Shown here piece by piece: positions 16,784-26,858 of a DNA stretch of 64,000 nt. The DNA is from Bog-473 sp963704355 (GTDB lineage: Bacteria > Actinomycetota > Acidimicrobiia > Acidimicrobiales > RAAP-2): the NCBI GenBank assembly GCA_963704355.1, contig OY969891.1, positions 2,976,001 to 3,040,000 on the forward strand, written 5' to 3'. Numbering within the stretch: the first letter of the stretch is position 1; every line of letters begins with the position of its first letter. Below the pieces are notes generated by a model. The model did not search any database. It was not told the DNA's origin and worked only from the letters and a program-made list of their open reading frames with translations. Both the position numbers and the translations under genes were made by a program.

Positions 16784-18345
16784 GTGCGGGGAATCACGAC
16801 ACTCGTCCGCAGGTCAGAGGACGCCGCGGGCGCAGGAAGTCGCCATCTCATGCGCGTCGCCCTCGCAGTCGCACCCTTGGCCTTGCTCGTCAGCTTGATG
16901 GCGCCGACCTCGGCATCGGCCACCAGCGTGTCTGCTGTGATGGCGGGCGCGAACCCGCCCACTCCCGGGGCCGCGGCGGCTTACCCCATCTCGTACACAC
17001 CAGCGACAAACCTGAACGTCGGCAGCACCATTTCTGTCGTGACGGCCCCGGGCACGTCGTTCTCGGCGTGCTCTTCTTCATGTTCCGATTACAAGATCGC
17101 CCAAGGTGGTAGCTACAAGAATTTTCGAAAGTGTCGGTGCAAGCGGTCGACGGCAGCAGCACGAACAATGCATTCGTCGTCACAGTCGCGCTCGAGACGA
17201 TCAACAGTGGCGCGTCGGTGACGATCCTCGCGCAAGGAACGAACCCGGCCGCGGCCGGCACCGAGACCCTGAGCATCTGGACATCGAAGGACACTTCGCC
17301 TGTCGACGTGAACTACCGGATCGGTGTTCCCGGCGGGGGCTTGATTCAAGGAGCGATTCCCAATGCCGGGGCATCTCCCAATTTGGACCTCTCTTCCCCC
17401 GTCTATCTGCAAAGTCTGTTCGGAACGCCGACCGAGACGATGCCGACCCTCGCGACTGCGTACCTTTCCAACAACACGTGGGCTCAATTGGACGGCTCAG
17501 GCGGCAGCTTGGAGGTTCTCCAAAGGGACGGCTGGTCGACATCGAACGACCAACCGGCCACGGGCTACCAGCTCGTCCTCGGGGTACCGATCCTGCCCAC
17601 AAAAAACGGAAAGGTTTCATTGGAGGACGGTGCGAACAAGGACTACAACGCGTACTTCCGGCAGATGGCGTCGTCGCTCATCAAAGAAGGCTTGGGGGAT
17701 GCATGGCTGCGCCTGGGTTACGAATTCGACAACCAGGGCTTGTTCGGGCCATCCAAGCCGTGGGGAACGGGGAACAGTACAACCCAGGAAGGATACTTCG
17801 CGCAATACTGGCAACAGATCGTGACGACCATGCGCGGGGTGAGCGGCGCGAACTTCAAGTTCATCTGGAACCCCGATGGCTTCGCCTTCCTCGGAAACAA
17901 CGATCCGGAGTACAAGAGTTCCGGGGGAATCTCCTTGTTGGCGGCGTGGCCGGGATCTCAGTACGTCAACTACATCGGCGCCAATGTCTATGACTGGGAG
18001 CCCACCATCACGACGGGGTACACGCAAGCCGAGAACTGGGCGGACTTCATCGACCCGCAATTGCAGGCTGCCCAGCAGTTCGCGTCGAGCGAGGGCGTCC
18101 CGCTGGCCGTTCCCGAGTGGGGAGTCATGGCGGGGACGCCGCCATTTGCGGGTATGGGTGACGACCCTGGCTACATCAACGGCATGTATTGCTTCATGAC
18201 CAATCCGGCCAACGACGTCGCCTGGGAGAGCTACTCCAACACCTCGTACACAGACTGGAACACCGAGATCACCAGCAACTCGTTTCCTGCCTCGCTGGCC
18301 GCGTTCCAAGAGGACTTCGGTCAAGGATCGACCTCTGCCTGTTGA
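16784..18345 (+). pseudogene. Secreted GH26-like glycoside hydrolase, frameshifted
   Basis: A GTG at 16784 with an AGGAGGG site starts a protein with a signal peptide (MRVALAVAPLALLVSLMAPT, cleavage after SASA) and a small beta-domain. At a T-run (17122-17125) the frame is lost; the other frame continues from FSKVSVQAVDG to 18345. The second part is a (beta/alpha)8 hydrolase of GH26 type: acid/base Glu in AWLRLGYEFDNQG (about nt 17722), WNPDG, GANVYDWEP and nucleophile Glu in PLAVPEWGV. Members cleave beta-mannans or related glucans. Restoring one base gives about 520 residues. Real inactivation and sequencing error cannot be separated here. Confidence 0.75.
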
Positions 18346-18381
18346 TTCGGCCGTCCCAGTTCCGGCAGCACAGAAGCTGGA

Positions 18382-18750
18382 TCAGGTGACGTCGGCTCTG
18401 CGACCGAGGACACAGAACTCGTTGCCTTCGGGGTCGGCCAGCACGACCCAGCTCTGTTCGCCCTGACCAATGTCGATGCGAGTCGCGCCGAGCCTCTCGA
18501 GTCGGGCGACTTCCTCGTCCCGGTCGCAGCCGACCGGGCTCACGTCGAGGTGCACTCGATTCTTCGCCGTCTTGATCTCGGGGACCGGGACGAACACAAG
18601 GAGGAGGTCCGGAAAGGGAGCGCCGGACTCTGACATCCAGAACACATCACCTTCCTCCTGGACGTCCCATCCGAGAACGGCGGCCCAGAACTCGGCCATC
18701 CGGCGTGGGTTGTTGCAGTCGAAGATCACCTCACGAAGCGCTGCGCCCAT
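18382..18750 (-). CDS. VOC-family (glyoxalase-like) protein
   Basis: 122 residues, one vicinal-oxygen-chelate unit of two beta-alpha-beta-beta-beta modules: LREVIFDCNNPRRMAEFWAA, LGWDVQEEGD at the start and RVHLDVSPVGCDRDEEVARL, GATRIDIGQ..WVVLADPEGNEFCVL at the end. These proteins are metal-dependent lyases, dioxygenases or resistance proteins; the substrate cannot be read from sequence. Single gene facing the GH26-like gene. Confidence 0.85.
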   Translation of the reverse strand: MGAALREVIFDCNNPRRMAEFWAAVLGWDVQEEGDVFWMSESGAPFPDLLLVFVPVPEIKTAKNRVHLDVSPVGCDRDEEVARLERLGATRIDIGQGEQSWVVLADPEGNEFCVLGRRADVT

Positions 18751-18993
18751 GAAAAGACACTACGTCAGGTGACTCTGCTGAGAGGCCAAAGGTCCCGACC
18801 ACCGCAGAAGCGGCGGCGCAGCCGCTGGTCGAGAGGCAAGCGCGGCTTGACGAAGTACGGATGTTTGGAATTCACGGGACCGAGCGGCGTCCGCTGGGGT
18901 CCGGGACGTCTCTTTCGTCGTTGTCGAGACAGTCCTCGAGTTCGAGGAGTTAGGCCACCGGATGACCGACCAACGCGTCGGTGGCGTCGTCCT

Positions 18994-21063
18994 TCAGGGG
19001 CGCACGGCGAGATGGCGGCGGCCGAAGGCAAATGCCAGGCCGTAGAGGACCGCCACGACCACAAGAAGGAATCGGAAACCCGTGATCAGCGAGAGGTATA
19101 CGAGGACTCCACCGAGGATTGCCCCCAGCAGATTTGCGCCGAAGGCGGTAGTGGAAGAACCCACATCCTTGAAGCGTTGGGCGAAGACGAGGTTGGCGAT
19201 GAAGATCGGGGCGAACGCGAGCGCTGTTGCGGCTACAAAACGCAACACGACTGGAAGCCCCAGCAACGATTCTTGCGGGACGACGAAAGAGACGCCCAGG
19301 GATACGAGCAACGCAAAGTACAGCAACATCGGGCGCGGGAGCTTCATGTGCCGGGCGGTCTCGACTGCCGCGTAGACACTCAGCAACACGCCGGCGAACA
19401 CGAGCGAGTTCACGAACCAAGTCGTTCCGAACAAAAGGGCGAACTGTATGATGTTCTTGGACTCGAGCAACAAGAACGCCGCTCCCATCCAGAACAGGTC
19501 CACGAATGGAGCCATCTTCTTGAGCGGCCCCCCCGCCACACGCACCACGACCAGGGACGCCGCCAGGATCAGCCCGAGGACCAAGAGGTAGAAGTTCGGG
19601 ATCGAAGGAACCGGCAGGTACGGATACGGACGGTCGTCTGAAACCGGCGCCACCTCGTCTCCGTTCCAGAAGCTCGAGCAGCCCGGAGTGTTTCCGTCGA
19701 GCGCGACCGTGAGAACCGCCTGTTCGCGTCCGTTTAGGGTGTTTCCGACCTCGACACATGGACGCGAGCCGAACACATCGTCGAGGGTTGTCGCGTAGCG
19801 GTCGAGCAGGAACGGCTGGTAGTAGTTGTACATGACGAAGGTGCCGCCAGGGGCAAGGTGTGATCTCGCAGCTTGTATGGCCTGGGTCGTGAGCAAGTAG
19901 TTCTCAAGGCCGACAGGTGCAGACTGGCCCGTGAGCGCTGTTTGGGAGTCGGGCAGCGCATAAAGGATCAGCGAGTAACGCTTTGTCGAGTCCTGTATGA
20001 ACGCCCGTCCGTCATCAACATAGACGCTCACGCGCGGACTCTCATAAGCGTGCTCGGGGTTGTACTGCTTCCCAAGAGCCACGAGCTCAGGGTCGATCTC
20101 GACGGCGTCGACGTGGCGAGCCCCCGCCGACAGTGCGACGCCAACGTCGTTGCCCGTGCCCGCTCCGATCACGAGCACGTCGGAGAGAGAGCTGCGGGTC
20201 ACGTGCCGATAGGGAAAGAAGTAAAAGGACTCGATCCTGTGCAACGTGGAGGTCGAGTACAAGGTCTGGTAGGGGATGTTGTTGGCCGAGACAAGCAACC
20301 CGGGGTAGCCATGGCCGTCGACTGTCGTGGTGACGTGGTTCGTGGTGATCTTGTAGTAGGGGGACCAGACATCGACGCTCGAGAGCGATTCGACCAGCAG
20401 CATCAGCACCACGGCGGCGATAATGCCCCACTGCCACCACTGCTCCTTTCTGCCTAGAAGCAATACGAACAAAGCAGCCACCACCGCCCCCCAGGCGATG
20501 GGCGGGAGCCCGACGAAGGAAAGCGCCGAGAAAAGCGCGATCCCGCCGATGCTGCCGATGATGTCGAAGCGGTAGGCGTCGAGCGGCTTGAACTCAGCGA
20601 AGGACCGGGCCAAGGATTGGCCGAGACCGGCCATCACGAGGACCACCAGCGCGAAGATCACCGGGAGGCTCACCCACTGCGACACCGAATGGTGCCCCGA
20701 GAGGCCCTCGAACTCGTGGGGGCCGCGCAGGTTGACGAGCTTCACGGGGAAGATGAGCGCGAACGCGACAAGCACCGCGAGGGTTGCAGGCGCCAGGCGA
20801 AACAGATTCCGTGACGAACGGACGAGCAGGAACCCCACCCCGATGCCCAAGAAGCTCGCCAAGAGCACAAAGTTCGGGATGTTCGCCAGGTGGACGTCGT
20901 TGGCGGCTGTCCAGCGGATCAGTGCGAGCTCGAGGAAGAGCGTAAGCATGCTCAGCGTCACGAGCCGCCGCGGGCTGCGCTCCAATGTGAAGCCGGCAGG
21001 CCACGCGGCTGACAAGCGCAGAGGTTCGCCTCTGCGGACGGTGGAGGTGGTCGTGGTGGCCAT
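18994..21063 (-). CDS. Polytopic membrane protein with spermidine-synthase-like methyltransferase fold
   Basis: 689 residues. About seven hydrophobic helices (40-245) and about seven more at the C-terminus (490-685) flank a soluble Rossmann domain (about 250-480). That domain has VLVIGAGTGNDVGVALSAGA (nucleotide-type loop), VDAVEIDPELV and YVDDGRAFIQDS, the pattern of polyamine aminopropyltransferase-like proteins, followed by LILYALPDSQTA. Such fusions are widespread in bacteria and mostly uncharacterised; true spermidine synthase activity is not established for them. Start ATG at 21063. Confidence 0.8.
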   Translation of the reverse strand: MATTTTSTVRRGEPLRLSAAWPAGFTLERSPRRLVTLSMLTLFLELALIRWTAANDVHLANIPNFVLLASFLGIGVGFLLVRSSRNLFRLAPATLAVLVAFALIFPVKLVNLRGPHEFEGLSGHHSVSQWVSLPVIFALVVLVMAGLGQSLARSFAEFKPLDAYRFDIIGSIGGIALFSALSFVGLPPIAWGAVVAALFVLLLGRKEQWWQWGIIAAVVLMLLVESLSSVDVWSPYYKITTNHVTTTVDGHGYPGLLVSANNIPYQTLYSTSTLHRIESFYFFPYRHVTRSSLSDVLVIGAGTGNDVGVALSAGARHVDAVEIDPELVALGKQYNPEHAYESPRVSVYVDDGRAFIQDSTKRYSLILYALPDSQTALTGQSAPVGLENYLLTTQAIQAARSHLAPGGTFVMYNYYQPFLLDRYATTLDDVFGSRPCVEVGNTLNGREQAVLTVALDGNTPGCSSFWNGDEVAPVSDDRPYPYLPVPSIPNFYLLVLGLILAASLVVVRVAGGPLKKMAPFVDLFWMGAAFLLLESKNIIQFALLFGTTWFVNSLVFAGVLLSVYAAVETARHMKLPRPMLLYFALLVSLGVSFVVPQESLLGLPVVLRFVAATALAFAPIFIANLVFAQRFKDVGSSTTAFGANLLGAILGGVLVYLSLITGFRFLLVVVAVLYGLAFAFGRRHLAVRP

Positions 21064-21280
21064 CAGTGGGTGTGGGAGCCGTACGAATGTCGTCGGGCTT
21101 CCCGGCGTTTTCGTCAGACATTATCCAAGCACAGATCGCCGCTTACGGGAGGCTTGCTTTCGCCGCCAAATGTCCCATAACGTGCGCGCTATTTTCGGGC
21201 CGAGCGTGCCCCAGGGTGATTCGGTATGGGCTATGGCGACCCCTGAAGGAAGGTCGCAGGTGCTCTGGGTGTAGGTGTAT

Positions 21281-21445
21281 GTCGCCTGGCGCGATCGAAC
21301 TGGTGCCTCCGACGGTCGTGACCTGAACGTCGACGACGCCAGGCGTTTCGGAGGGACTGACCGCGGTGATGGTGGTCGAGTCGACGACGGTATAGCTGGC
21401 GGGGCTGGTTCCGAAGGTGACCGATTGGACGAAGGAGAAGCTGGG
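21281..21445 (-). pseudogene. IPT/TIG domain remnant
   Basis: About 55 codons spell half an IPT/TIG Ig-like domain (VTFGTSPASYTVVDSTTITA then VVDVQVTTVGGTSSIAPGD), after which the frame becomes noise. No signal peptide or other repeats remain. Probably the leftover of a larger surface protein gene. Confidence 0.5.
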
Positions 21446-21597
21446 CGCTTTGCATAGCCCGGTCCTCCGACGCACCAAAACCGGATTCCTTCAGCCCAAC
21501 CTCCTGTTAGCGGACGTCCACGGGGGGGGTGGTGGGGGAACGGTTGGTCGTTGTCCCGACCCCCTCTCGCTCGCGTCGTCGATTGACTACATGGGTG

Positions 21598-21882
21598 TCA
21601 GTCGCTTGATGGGGGGGCGATTGTGGTCCGCCACGCATCGGTGGCTGCCGAGGAGCTCGCCAGCGCCGCATCGTGCAATTGCTTGATGATCGACTTGGCC
21701 GATTCAGTTGGCGACTTCTCTTGTTGATTGACCCAGTGGCGAACTGCGTTGAGAAATGCATTGGCTCCCATAAGGGTTGCAACTCCTAAGAGCAGAGCAC
21801 CAACTAGAGCCACGATACCGGCTGATGTGATGAGACGTGTGTCGATGGAAAGCCATTCTTCTGGCTTGTCTTTAGGAGGCAT
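21598..21882 (-). CDS. Small single-span membrane protein
   Basis: 94 residues, ATG start with ACAGGAG about ten bases upstream. One hydrophobic helix near residues 19-44 (LITSAGIVALVGALLLGVAT), then an amphipathic segment (NAVRHWVNQQEKSPTESAKS). Base composition is clearly lower in GC than its neighbours, which suggests recent acquisition. No family recognised. Confidence 0.55.
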   Translation of the reverse strand: MPPKDKPEEWLSIDTRLITSAGIVALVGALLLGVATLMGANAFLNAVRHWVNQQEKSPTESAKSIIKQLHDAALASSSAATDAWRTTIAPPSSD

Positions 21883-22204
21883 ACTATTTAACTCCTGTCA
21901 TTTTTAGGGCCTTGTCTCTCGTATTTTGGTGCTGAGCACCGTTGTCAGATGCACCGATATCAGAACCTAATTGCACCACTGCACCAGACGTACGGCAAGG
22001 GTCTGCTCGCCGCTGTCGGAAAGGCAGGGAGTGCCGTCAGGGACACTCCGCTGCAACCCGGTGAACGGATTGTCATCCGATGCGAGGGGGTCCATGCCTC
22101 AGTCGGCTGGAGGTATTTCCGCCGCGGATCGAGATCCGGAGAAGCACGGGCTCGGCCGCCACTGCCCTGGCAAATTGGGACACGGCGCGCATTAGATTTG
22201 GCCA

Positions 22205-22564
22205 ATGAGCGACACTGAGCCAGGCCTGAATCGCCGACGGGCACAACGACAATCCGCCGTCTGGATGGGCTCTTGCCATATCGAGGGCGAGCCCCCTGAC
22301 CTGTGGCGGGACTGTGGAGTTTTCGACTTCTCGAATTTCGGCTTGGGGATGGACCTTCGCCACCCATCCGATCTCGTCGGGTGTCGTGTCTCCGTGCGGC
22401 TTCCAGTCGGTGTCTCCATTGACGTGAACCTCACCGGCGAGGTGCGAAATGCAAAGCCCGGTCCGGATGGAGTCGTGCGAGTTGGAATCGAGTTCGTAGG
22501 GCTGTCCAAAACCGAGCGTTCCATCGTCGATCTCCTGAACCTTGGCCCTGGGTCGAGGTCCTGA
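22205..22564 (+). CDS. PilZ-domain protein
   Basis: 119 residues, a stand-alone PilZ domain. The c-di-GMP contact elements are present: the N-terminal Arg cluster (NRRRAQRQSAVW) and the second motif FDFSNFGLGM (D/NxSxxG), with the closing strand RVGIEFVGLS. It likely senses c-di-GMP and passes the signal to a partner. Followed after 42 bases by yceH. Confidence 0.8.
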   Translation: MSDTEPGLNRRRAQRQSAVWMGSCHIEGEPPDLWRDCGVFDFSNFGLGMDLRHPSDLVGCRVSVRLPVGVSIDVNLTGEVRNAKPGPDGVVRVGIEFVGLSKTERSIVDLLNLGPGSRS

Positions 22565-22606
22565 CCATCGGACCGCTCCTCTGCGGTTCGGCCCGACCCG
22601 CGCAAT

Positions 22607-23296
22607 ATGCTCGACGTTGTCGTGGAGTTGAATCCAGTCGAGGCACGGGTGATCGGCAGTCTGGCGGAGAAGCAACTGACGACGCCACAGCAGTACCCGC
22701 TGACGCTCAATGCCTTGGTCCTGGCGTGCAACCAGTCCTCAAACCGCGACCCCGTCGTCGCCTACGACGAAACGACCGTAGAGCTGGCTCTGTCCTCGCT
22801 CAAAGAGGCTGGCCTACTCCGCTTCGTCCACCCTGCCCAGGGGCGCTCGGCCACCCGGTACCGACAGGTGCTCGACGAACGTTTCGGTTTGGACTCGCGG
22901 AGCCTCTCGGTCTTGACGGTCCTCATGCTGAGAGGCCCGCAGACGGTCGGCGAGCTTCGAGCCCGCACCGAGCGCATGGCCGACTTCGGCGATCTCGACG
23001 ACGTAGAGGCGGAGCTCGAGCGCTGGAGCAGCGGTCCCGACCCGTTGGTGCGCCGCCTCCCGCGCGGTCCGGGCCAGAAAGAGGAACGCTGGGCACAGCT
23101 GTTCACTGGCGAGACACCGGAACGGAGCGCCACTTTCGACTCCCGCAGCGTTGTCACCGATGCGGCAGCCCCAGGCCGATCCGCACCTCTCGCCGACGAG
23201 GTGGCGTCCCTGCGCGACGACGTAGACGCCTTGCAAGAGGAGGTCGCCAAAATCGAGGCCCTCGTAGAGGAGCTGCGGGCGGCGTTCGACCTCTAG
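22607..23296 (+). CDS. YceH family protein (DUF480/UPF0502)
   Basis: 229 residues. Clear match to the YceH family: LNPVEARVIGSLAEKQLTTP, YPLTLNALVLACNQSSNRDP, RSLSVLTVLMLRGPQTVGEL. The family folds into two winged-helix domains. A C-terminal coiled coil (LADEVASLRDDVDALQEEVA) closes the chain. Function is unknown in any organism I can name with certainty. Confidence 0.9.
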   Translation: MLDVVVELNPVEARVIGSLAEKQLTTPQQYPLTLNALVLACNQSSNRDPVVAYDETTVELALSSLKEAGLLRFVHPAQGRSATRYRQVLDERFGLDSRSLSVLTVLMLRGPQTVGELRARTERMADFGDLDDVEAELERWSSGPDPLVRRLPRGPGQKEERWAQLFTGETPERSATFDSRSVVTDAAAPGRSAPLADEVASLRDDVDALQEEVAKIEALVEELRAAFDL

Positions 23297-23392
23297 CTCT
23301 TCGACCGAAGGACGAATTCTCTTTTTGAGCCCATGGCGAGAGGGCGCGTCCTCGCTCTATTCGGAAAAGATCCTCGTGTTCGCTTCGCCGCG

Positions 23393-23569
23393 TTAGTTCT
23401 CGGGTTCCTCGGGCAATCCGACCTCAGATCGTTCGATCTCAGTACGGCGTTCCAACTCGTCGTCATCGAGCCTCGGATCCGCCTTCGCGTGCTCACGCCG
23501 ATCGGGATGTGGATGCTCTCGGGTGTCCATGACTTCGTCTAGGTCAGGTGCATCGTCCGCAGTTGTCAT
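23393..23569 (-). CDS. Small acidic hypothetical protein
   Basis: 58 residues, strongly charged (DLDEVMDTREHPHPDRREHA, PRLDDDELERRTEIERSEVG). The repeated D/E and R pattern and absence of hydrophobic core suggest an unstructured or helical protein. An ATG three codons upstream (23578) is the alternative start. No family recognised. Confidence 0.4.
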   Translation of the reverse strand: MTTADDAPDLDEVMDTREHPHPDRREHAKADPRLDDDELERRTEIERSEVGLPEEPEN

Positions 23570-23827
23570 GGAATCCATCCAATCTCGTCTTCTAGGAGCA
23601 GGACGCTCACTCACCTTGTCGATGCCCGCCACGGGGAGAAGCAAACAGGAGGTCGGGCTGCTCGGCGACGGCGCCCCGGATCTCAAATCCCTCACGTGCG
23701 CGCCGACGTCAGGCCTCGGTCACCTGGTGCGGTGTTGGCGGCTCGAACTGCGATCGCAGCACTGCCTGGTCCACACGGTGCCGTAGCATGCCCGTGGGGG
23801 CTGGGGAGAGGCGAGAGGACGGGAGTC

Positions 23828-24480
23828 GTGAACGAGGCAATGGGCCTCGGGGGTACGGCGGCCATTACCCGGGACCGCAGCCTCACTCTTTTTGGCCAGA
23901 CGATGGCATACGTTGCGGCCACGGCCGGGTTCTTCGCCCTTGGGGCCTACGCCGGCCGCAATCTCTCCGAATCGCTCGGGTGGGTTTGGTTCATCGCAGC
24001 CATCGTTTGTCTGTTCGCCATGAACTTCACCGCTCGGCGTTCGATCCCCGCCACGTCCCTTCTTCTCGGGGCATTCGGCCTTCTCATGGGGCTGGCCACG
24101 GCGCCCCTACTCGTGTTCTACGCCGCCACTGATCCCGCGATCGTCTGGGAAGCGGGAGGGGCCACCGCGCTGTTCATTGCCGGCTCCGGGACTGCCGGCT
24201 ACCTCACCCGCCACGATCTCACCGCTCTGGCCGTGTCGCTTTCTTCGCCCTGCTGGCCCTCATCATCTTTGGCATCGTGCTGATCTTCGTGCACATCCCC
24301 CAGGGGACGATCATCTACGCCATACTCGGCCTGGTCATCTTCGCCGTCCTTACAATGTTCGACTTCCAGCGACTCCGACGCTCGAACGACATCGCTTCGG
24401 CACCGCTGATGGCGGCATCGATCTTCCTGGACATCTTGAATGTCTTCTTGTTCTTTCTCCGTATCTTCGGGTCGAACTGA
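23828..24480 (+). pseudogene. BI-1/YccA-family (TMBIM) membrane protein, frameshifted
   Basis: From a GTG start the first frame encodes an N-terminus and about five membrane helices of the Bax-inhibitor-1 family (LFGQTMAYVAATAGFFALGA, VWFIAAIVCLFAMNFTA, ATSLLLGAFGLLMGLATAPL). Near 24238-24242, in CTTTCTTC, the frame is lost; the next frame continues FFALLALIIFGIVLIFVHIP and the family signature LTMFDFQRLRR to a normal end, RIFGSN. One added T restores about 217 residues. Family members are pH-sensitive Ca2+ leak channels (YetJ) or protease-interacting proteins. Confidence 0.8.
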
Positions 24481-24506
24481 GGAGCACCCGGTAGGATGAG
24501 TTGAGC

Positions 24507-24899
24507 ATGAATGACTCCATCCAGAGAGCTCTGCGCAGGCTCACGCAAGCGACGAGGCCACTGGCTATGCGATCAGCCGGGACGGAACGGTCCGGCACCT
24601 CGGTCGTTCGTCATATTGGACGCCGCTCGGCCAAGAGGTATGAGACGCCGGTTGTCGCGGTTGATCACGACGACAGCTTTCTGATCGCTCTCCCGTATGG
24701 CGAACGCACCGATTGGATGAAGAACGTCCTCGCCAGCGGGTCGGCGACCGTCGTGGCCCATGGGCAAACGTATGCAGTCGATCAGCCGCAAGTCATCCCG
24801 ATGGCCGAAGCGACACGGTACTTCGGCCCGAAGGAGCAGAAGCTGCACCGGCGCTTCAGCGTCGACACCTGCCTCCGGGTCCATCGCGTCGCGGCGTAG
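24507..24899 (+). CDS. DDN-like F420-dependent nitroreductase-family protein
   Basis: 130 residues from the ATG at 24507 (GGATGAG six bases upstream); a TTG at 24501 is possible. Features of the deazaflavin-dependent split-barrel family: VVRHIGRRSAKRYETPVVAV, FLIALPYGERTDWMKNVLAS, GSATVVAHGQTYAV. These use F420H2 to reduce quinones or nitro compounds in actinobacteria. The short N-terminus carries an amphipathic helix. Confidence 0.8.
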   Translation: MNDSIQRALRRLTQATRPLAMRSAGTERSGTSVVRHIGRRSAKRYETPVVAVDHDDSFLIALPYGERTDWMKNVLASGSATVVAHGQTYAVDQPQVIPMAEATRYFGPKEQKLHRRFSVDTCLRVHRVAA

Positions 24900-24971
24900 A
24901 GCCGACGAGGCTGAGATTACCGACCCTCTTCGAAGCCGACGATTCGGGACTGGAAGTCAATCCGGCCCCTC

Positions 24972-25424
24972 CTAGCCGCCCGTCGTGTTCAGGGCCTCTG
25001 TGATCTCGTCGATCGCTGCCTGCTCGGACTCGCTGCTTTCTCGACCGTGCTCCCGGTGAGCAGCTGCGACTTCGTGGGACAACGTAACGATGAACCGCCG
25101 ATACTCTTCGACCTCTTCGGGCGTGGCCTTCGTCTCAAGCAGGGAGACCGAATCTCTCAGGTGCTGCAGTCCGTGCTGCTTCAGCTCGGCAGGCGTGTGA
25201 TAGTGCGTGTGATCCCGCTCGGGCTTCGCCGCGACAATCTCATCGAGAAGTTGGCTCTTGCCGTGTTCTTTACGCGCCTCGACGTAGGCCTTGGCCATGG
25301 CGATGGTCTCGCGAAACGAGCCTCCTCGCTGCGCGGTGACCACGATCATCCCGGCACTTGGTGGCGCTTCCAGGATCAGCTGCCATTCCTCAGCCGTGAA
25401 ATCAGATTTCGAGGTCATCAGCAC
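24972..25424 (-). CDS. Conserved hypothetical protein
   Basis: 150 residues, starting MLMTSKSDFTAEEW. Mostly helical, with IVVTAQRGGSFRETIAMAKA, KSQLLDEIVAAKPERD and a long helix TPEEVEEYRRFIVTLSHEVA. I have seen similar proteins as unnamed conserved actinobacterial proteins; no catalytic motif or domain of known role is visible. Confidence 0.6.
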   Translation of the reverse strand: MLMTSKSDFTAEEWQLILEAPPSAGMIVVTAQRGGSFRETIAMAKAYVEARKEHGKSQLLDEIVAAKPERDHTHYHTPAELKQHGLQHLRDSVSLLETKATPEEVEEYRRFIVTLSHEVAAAHREHGRESSESEQAAIDEITEALNTTGG

Positions 25425-25481
25425 GTCTCCAATCTCTGGGAATCGCCATTTCCGTCCGCACCGTAGCGTCCGGTCCGGCTC

Positions 25482-26453
25482 CTATCGCGATTCGTTCCGA
25501 ACCCAGTGCGCCTCAGCGAAGCGCCGCAACTCAGCGAATCGTTCGGCATCCTCGGGCGCCATGCCGAGGAACCCGCCGTGACTGGCTGCCTCCCACACGT
25601 GGAGCTCGGCCGCAACCCCGGCCGCCCGCAGAGCTCGGTGCATGCGTACGTTGTCCGACAAGAGCCTGTCGCGTGTACCAGTGAGGAGTATGACGGGCGG
25701 AAACCCGGTGAGATCGCCGAACAGCGGTGAGATGTAGGGCTCGCGGCGGTCGTGGCTCCCAGCGTAGAGCTCGGTGCACGGCTCGACCGATCCGGAGAGG
25801 ACATTGTCGAGGCCGTCGTTCATCTGCCATGAGTCGCCCGAACCCGTGAGATCGAACGCACCGGTGTTGAAGACCACCGCCGCCGGCAGCGGAAGTCCTT
25901 CGTCGCGGGCTCGCAGGATCAGTGCCGCCGCCAGGTTGCCTCCGGCAGACGTCCCGCCGACAACGATCTCGCGTGGGTGACGTTCGTCCAAGAGCGCCCT
26001 GTAGGCCGTAAGGCAGTCGTCGAGAGGCGTGGGGAACGGGTGGTCGGGCGGCATCCGGTAGTCGACCGACCAGGCGCGAACTCCGACCGCGTTAGCCGAG
26101 GCGATCGTGGTCATCTTGCACAGTTCGCCACCGCCGAGAACCCACGCGCCGCCGTGAATGTCGAGGAACACTCGGGGGTCGTCTTCCGCGACGCCCTCCG
26201 GCGTCACCACGTAGAGCGGGCACGGTCCGATGTCGCGCTCTTCGATACTGCCCGCGAACCCGGCGGTCGCATCACCCACCATCGAACGAACGAATCCATC
26301 CGTCTCGGCGACATAGGCCTTCCACCCTTCGGCGTCGTCAAGCGCCGGGAGTTCCCTTGGCGGCGGGCCGAGCCGGCCCATGGCCAGGACCGCCTGCGCC
26401 TCTTGGCTGACGGAGGTGGGGACCGGTATCTCTCGGGCCTCGATGTGAACCAT
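25482..26453 (-). CDS. Alpha/beta hydrolase of the hormone-sensitive lipase type (esterase)
   Basis: 323 residues. HSL-family features in order: oxyanion motif DIHGGAWVLGGG (about 118-129), nucleophile elbow VVGGTSAGGNLAAAL (Ser in GTSAG), acid in TGTRDRLLSDNV and His in WEAASHGGFLG near residue 294. The cap region N-terminal to the core is present. Likely a carboxylesterase acting on short acyl or hydroxyalkyl esters. Stands alone. Confidence 0.88.
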   Translation of the reverse strand: MVHIEAREIPVPTSVSQEAQAVLAMGRLGPPPRELPALDDAEGWKAYVAETDGFVRSMVGDATAGFAGSIEERDIGPCPLYVVTPEGVAEDDPRVFLDIHGGAWVLGGGELCKMTTIASANAVGVRAWSVDYRMPPDHPFPTPLDDCLTAYRALLDERHPREIVVGGTSAGGNLAAALILRARDEGLPLPAAVVFNTGAFDLTGSGDSWQMNDGLDNVLSGSVEPCTELYAGSHDRREPYISPLFGDLTGFPPVILLTGTRDRLLSDNVRMHRALRAAGVAAELHVWEAASHGGFLGMAPEDAERFAELRRFAEAHWVRNESR

Positions 26454-26639
26454 GAGGCGATCGTACAGACGAGCGATCTTCAGCGCTCGAGCACGGCGGC
26501 AAGGCGTTTCCCAAACCTGCGTCCGGTGGTGAATTCGCCGAGTGCAGCAGGGGGTCGGGCTGCCGATGACTTGCCACCGGGAGACCGCAAGCCGGCTCAG
26601 CGGGTCTTCGCCGTCGCCTCGAGCCGGCGAACCGTGCAG

Positions 26640-26858
26640 CTATCGTGGCCTTGCGCGACCCTCTGTTTTCATGAACTCGTTGAATTTCTCCCAGCGCATC
26701 CGGTAGCGGGTCCGGCCGTTGCCAGGCAGCCAGTCGATGGATCCTTTGCTTACCTGGAGCTCGCCGAGCTTCGCGTCGTCACTCCATACAACGAAGGTCA
26801 CGTCCGAATGGAGTACGAAACGAGTCGGGAGGTCGACAGTGACGTCATGGGTTGCCAT
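26640..26858 (-). CDS. Small conserved hypothetical protein
   Basis: 72 residues. The segment LGELQVSKGSIDWLPGNGRT with RYRMRWEKFNEFM is characteristic of a small conserved family in actinobacteria and proteobacteria without assigned function. Start ATG; basic C-terminus. Confidence 0.65.
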   Translation of the reverse strand: MATHDVTVDLPTRFVLHSDVTFVVWSDDAKLGELQVSKGSIDWLPGNGRTRYRMRWEKFNEFMKTEGRARPR

